From Deltaproteobacteria bacterium (GTDB lineage Bacteria > SAR324 > NAC60-12), in the NCBI GenBank assembly GCA_003541985.1, contig DPLM01000304.1, forward strand, positions 1 through 7,510: a stretch of DNA of 7,510 nucleotides, read 5' to 3'. Position 1 is the stretch's first letter. The number at the start of each line of letters is the position of its first letter. The position numbers and the translations under genes were made by a program. A model generated the notes under the pieces. It made no database searches, was not told where the DNA came from, and was given only the letters and a program-made list of their open reading frames with translations. Positions 5,361-7,510 of this stretch are shown piece after piece.

Positions 5361-7510
5361 CAGAAGGCTCTTGGCAACGTTTGTTCCGGCAATAAGACCC
5401 CTCCTAGAATTATGCTAGCAAAGATTGTTCGATCAACGTATTCCGTCTCTTGTCCTCCGCTTGTTGTAGTTTTATCGACTCGTTCTTCCAGCCTGAGGTT
5501 AAATGTCCAACAATCTGGACGATAACTAAGAAAAACCGTATCGGAAACCAACCGACGACGAAATGCGGTACTAGCAGGATTGAGATCAACTGTTCCCGAA
5601 AAACCAAAGGATAGCTCATCGCTAGCTTGGTGGGTATTGCTGAAGCTGAAGCTGGAAGATGCTTCGAAAGTTTGACCGTACGGTGTTGTGTAAGTGCTCT
5701 CGTTTTCTCTGAAAGCAACAGATGCTTTGCTATACTGACTAACATTTACGTCTACCGATAGTGAGTATTCAACTGTTCGTTGCTGCTGATGGTTGTACCG
5801 ATTACGAAAGTTCAGCGCTAAACCTGATCCAGGCTGCAGGGATAGTTCAATTCTCAAGGGCAACAATGGTTCCCCTGGTTCTGTTTCATCACCTTTTGGA
5901 GTCGGACCTTGAGACTGATAGTCTTCCTCTACACGCAGGTAGTCATATGGTTGAATCAAATTCAAGCGGGCCAGCACTAAACTTTCACCAATTCGCAAAT
6001 TTTCCTCTGGCTGATCCTCAGCACGAAGAGACACCCCACTCTCCACAACTGAAAGAATTTGTAGCAACTTTTCCTCATCGAGTTCCTCATCAAACATTGA
6101 CTCCAACGCCTCCTGTAACTTACCACGACTAGCAAATTCACGATCTTGTAGGCTCTGTAAACGCAACAGAAAAGTTTCTGGAAATTCTTGTTCCTGCAGA
6201 CGTAAGAAAGAACGTCCGGTAAAACGCTGCAACGGTTCATACTGGCGACGCTTGGCCAGCAAAATGTTATCTAATCGAAATTCTAGCAGGCGGCGTGTAG
6301 CAATGCCTCCTCCGAATGGTACACCAGAAATAGAATCCTGGGGGACATCCTCAATGTAGTCATAGCGAATTCTGGGAGTCATTAGATGCTTAAAGCGACT
6401 GTAGAGATCACTCTCTGATTCCCAGACCCTTGACAACGTAGTATTGAATTCCACATCAGCTGTCCAAATCTGGAAAGTATACTGATCAGAGGGGTCAGAG
6501 GCACTGGGAGACCAAACTTCGTAAGCGGATATTGAATGACCAAGCCCCAAAACACCTTTGAAATACTGGAAAATATTTCGTCGGTAACGCAGTGTTGGAT
6601 TGAGTACCAATCCAGTCCCGTTATAGCCTTCTTCACGGAAGTAGCGGACGAGCGATCCTGCGGCAGACGTTGTCAGATCCACCGTTTGGAAGGGTTGTTC
6701 ACTAAATTGAAAACTTAGTGCTGGTAGACGTTGAATCCGGGTAGGATCGGTTGCCCAGTTCAGCAAGGCGATTTCTTGGAAAACTTTCTCCTGAGATGCG
6801 GATAGCGTGATACTCCCTGAATCATACTGGTAGTTAACAGATCCAGTAATACTTTGTGCATAATTTGGTTCAGGATTGCGAACTCCCTCATATTCTCGTT
6901 GAAACTGACTATCACTGTAAACTAGACCGGAGACAATCAGCCGACTTCGCTCGTCAAGCTGTTGGTTGTGGTTCAGAATCAACTTGTAGCGCTCTGGGCG
7001 CAAGGTATTCGGATTCACATCCTCGGGTGCAAGCTGACCGGACTCTGTTTGTGGATCCCGAGGATCGCGCTCAAAATAGCGTAAAAACTTGAGCTCACCT
7101 CGCAAATTCTCGCTAAAAGCATACTGATAATCCAATCCCAAACCCAAGCCACGGAACTGTACCCACTCAGTACGAATTGTGAGATCCTGCTCTCGTTCAA
7201 TCGCCCAAAAGTATGGGAGGGACAGACGATAGCCTAGATTGAACTTTTCAATACTCGAGGTTTGTAGGGCGTACTCCGGTGGTAGTAGACCTGTTTGCCG
7301 TCGTGTAACGGTGGGCCAAGCCAGATAGGGAAAGTAAAAGATCGGAACACCCCGAACTCGCAGACTCGTTGAAATAGCTGAAGAATAATTTTCTGGGTAG
7401 TAGTGCACTGTACTACCGCGAATTTCCCAGGCAGGTTGTTCAGGAATACAAGTTGTGAACGTACAGTCATATCCGATGAAGTACCCTTCTGGAACACGAC
7501 GTATCTCACG
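5360..7510 (-). CDS. lptD: LPS-assembly protein LptD, N-terminal part outside window
   Basis: LptD is the outer-membrane barrel that, with LptE, inserts lipopolysaccharide into the outer leaflet. The frame is open from the window edge, giving 716 codons. The first residues show the end of the periplasmic beta-jellyroll and the plug-proximal signature: CTFTTCIPEQPAW (16-28), then LRVRGVPIFYFPYLAWP and RRQTGLLPP (about 50-78). These match the E. coli segment SCLPGSDTW...VPIFYSPY...RRSGFLIP. The rest is strand-rich barrel, including TPRIRYDYIEDVPQD (about 378-392) and the C-terminal DCW motif (C667). The protein ends in phenylalanine, the usual barrel assembly signal. C21 corresponds to E. coli C173. 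A hydrophilic, acidic, probably helical insertion lies at about residues 422-510. The GTG at 7408 is only an internal codon. The stop overlaps the next gene's ATG. Confidence 0.94.
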   Translation of the reverse strand, partial: REIRRVPEGYFIGYDCTFTTCIPEQPAWEIRGSTVHYYPENYSSAISTSLRVRGVPIFYFPYLAWPTVTRRQTGLLPPEYALQTSSIEKFNLGYRLSLPYFWAIEREQDLTIRTEWVQFRGLGLGLDYQYAFSENLRGELKFLRYFERDPRDPQTESGQLAPEDVNPNTLRPERYKLILNHNQQLDERSRLIVSGLVYSDSQFQREYEGVRNPEPNYAQSITGSVNYQYDSGSITLSASQEKVFQEIALLNWATDPTRIQRLPALSFQFSEQPFQTVDLTTSAAGSLVRYFREEGYNGTGLVLNPTLRYRRNIFQYFKGVLGLGHSISAYEVWSPSASDPSDQYTFQIWTADVEFNTTLSRVWESESDLYSRFKHLMTPRIRYDYIEDVPQDSISGVPFGGGIATRRLLEFRLDNILLAKRRQYEPLQRFTGRSFLRLQEQEFPETFLLRLQSLQDREFASRGKLQEALESMFDEELDEEKLLQILSVVESGVSLRAEDQPEENLRIGESLVLARLNLIQPYDYLRVEEDYQSQGPTPKGDETEPGEPLLPLRIELSLQPGSGLALNFRNRYNHQQQRTVEYSLSVDVNVSQYSKASVAFRENESTYTTPYGQTFEASSSFSFSNTHQASDELSFGFSGTVDLNPASTAFRRRLVSDTVFLSYRPDCWTFNLRLEERVDKTTTSGGQETEYVDRTIFASIILGGVLLPEQTLPRAF

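Noticed and set aside
5761..6132. Plus-strand 123-codon open frame opposite the lptD insertion
   Set aside because: It is antisense to lptD, has no signal or domain, and the lptD frame is supported on both sides of it.
7406..7408. GTG at 7408 as the start of lptD
   Set aside because: The frame continues upstream to the window edge and the upstream residues contain the conserved LptD CxxxxC and PAW motif, so this is an internal valine codon.
1..7510. CRISPR arrays, insertion sequences, phage genes or direct repeats
   Set aside because: No regularly spaced repeats, transposase-like frames or terminal inverted repeats were seen on reading both strands; genes are dense and co-directional.

Overview
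The window comes from a diderm (Gram-negative) bacterium of intermediate GC content. Its outer-membrane LPS assembly protein LptD, a second signal-peptide-bearing probable beta-barrel protein and a complex I subunit show this. Every gene I can support is on the minus strand, so transcription runs from position 7510 towards position 1. The sequence does not fix the lineage. A deltaproteobacterium-like or SAR324-like marine group is a guess only. I see no mobile element, CRISPR array or phage gene.

Reading in the direction of transcription, the right part (7510-4671) holds the 3' portion of lptD. It is followed, with a one-base stop/start overlap (TGATG), by a 229-residue secreted, probably beta-barrel protein of unknown function. 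An 89-bp gap with a plausible sigma70 promoter leads into nuoM (4581-3001), encoding the proton-pumping NuoM subunit of NADH:quinone oxidoreductase, here without nuoL or nuoN beside it. The last ten bases of nuoM, including its TGA stop, are also the first ten bases of a tRNA-Ser(GGA) gene.

The left part is a classical information-processing cluster: tRNA-Ser, the small (4.5S) signal recognition particle RNA (ffs), dnaX (DNA polymerase III tau/gamma), ybaB (nucleoid-associated protein) and then, with no spacer, the start of a lipoyl/octanoyl transferase-family gene that runs off the window. The usual tRNA-Ser/SRP RNA/dnaX/ybaB order is kept, but the position often held by recR is taken by the lipoate-metabolism gene. 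The SRP RNA fills the apparent gap upstream of dnaX, which moves the dnaX start to the ATG at 2769.

The most interesting signal is a run of nine A residues in dnaX (coding strand, 1373-1365), in the linker between the clamp-loader domains and the C-terminal tau domain. It sits inside a perfect 6-bp inverted repeat and is followed by a small GC hairpin. Both alternative frames reach a stop within about 14 codons. This predicts a shorter gamma product of about 474 residues made by transcriptional slippage or -1 frameshifting, alongside full-length tau of 632 residues.
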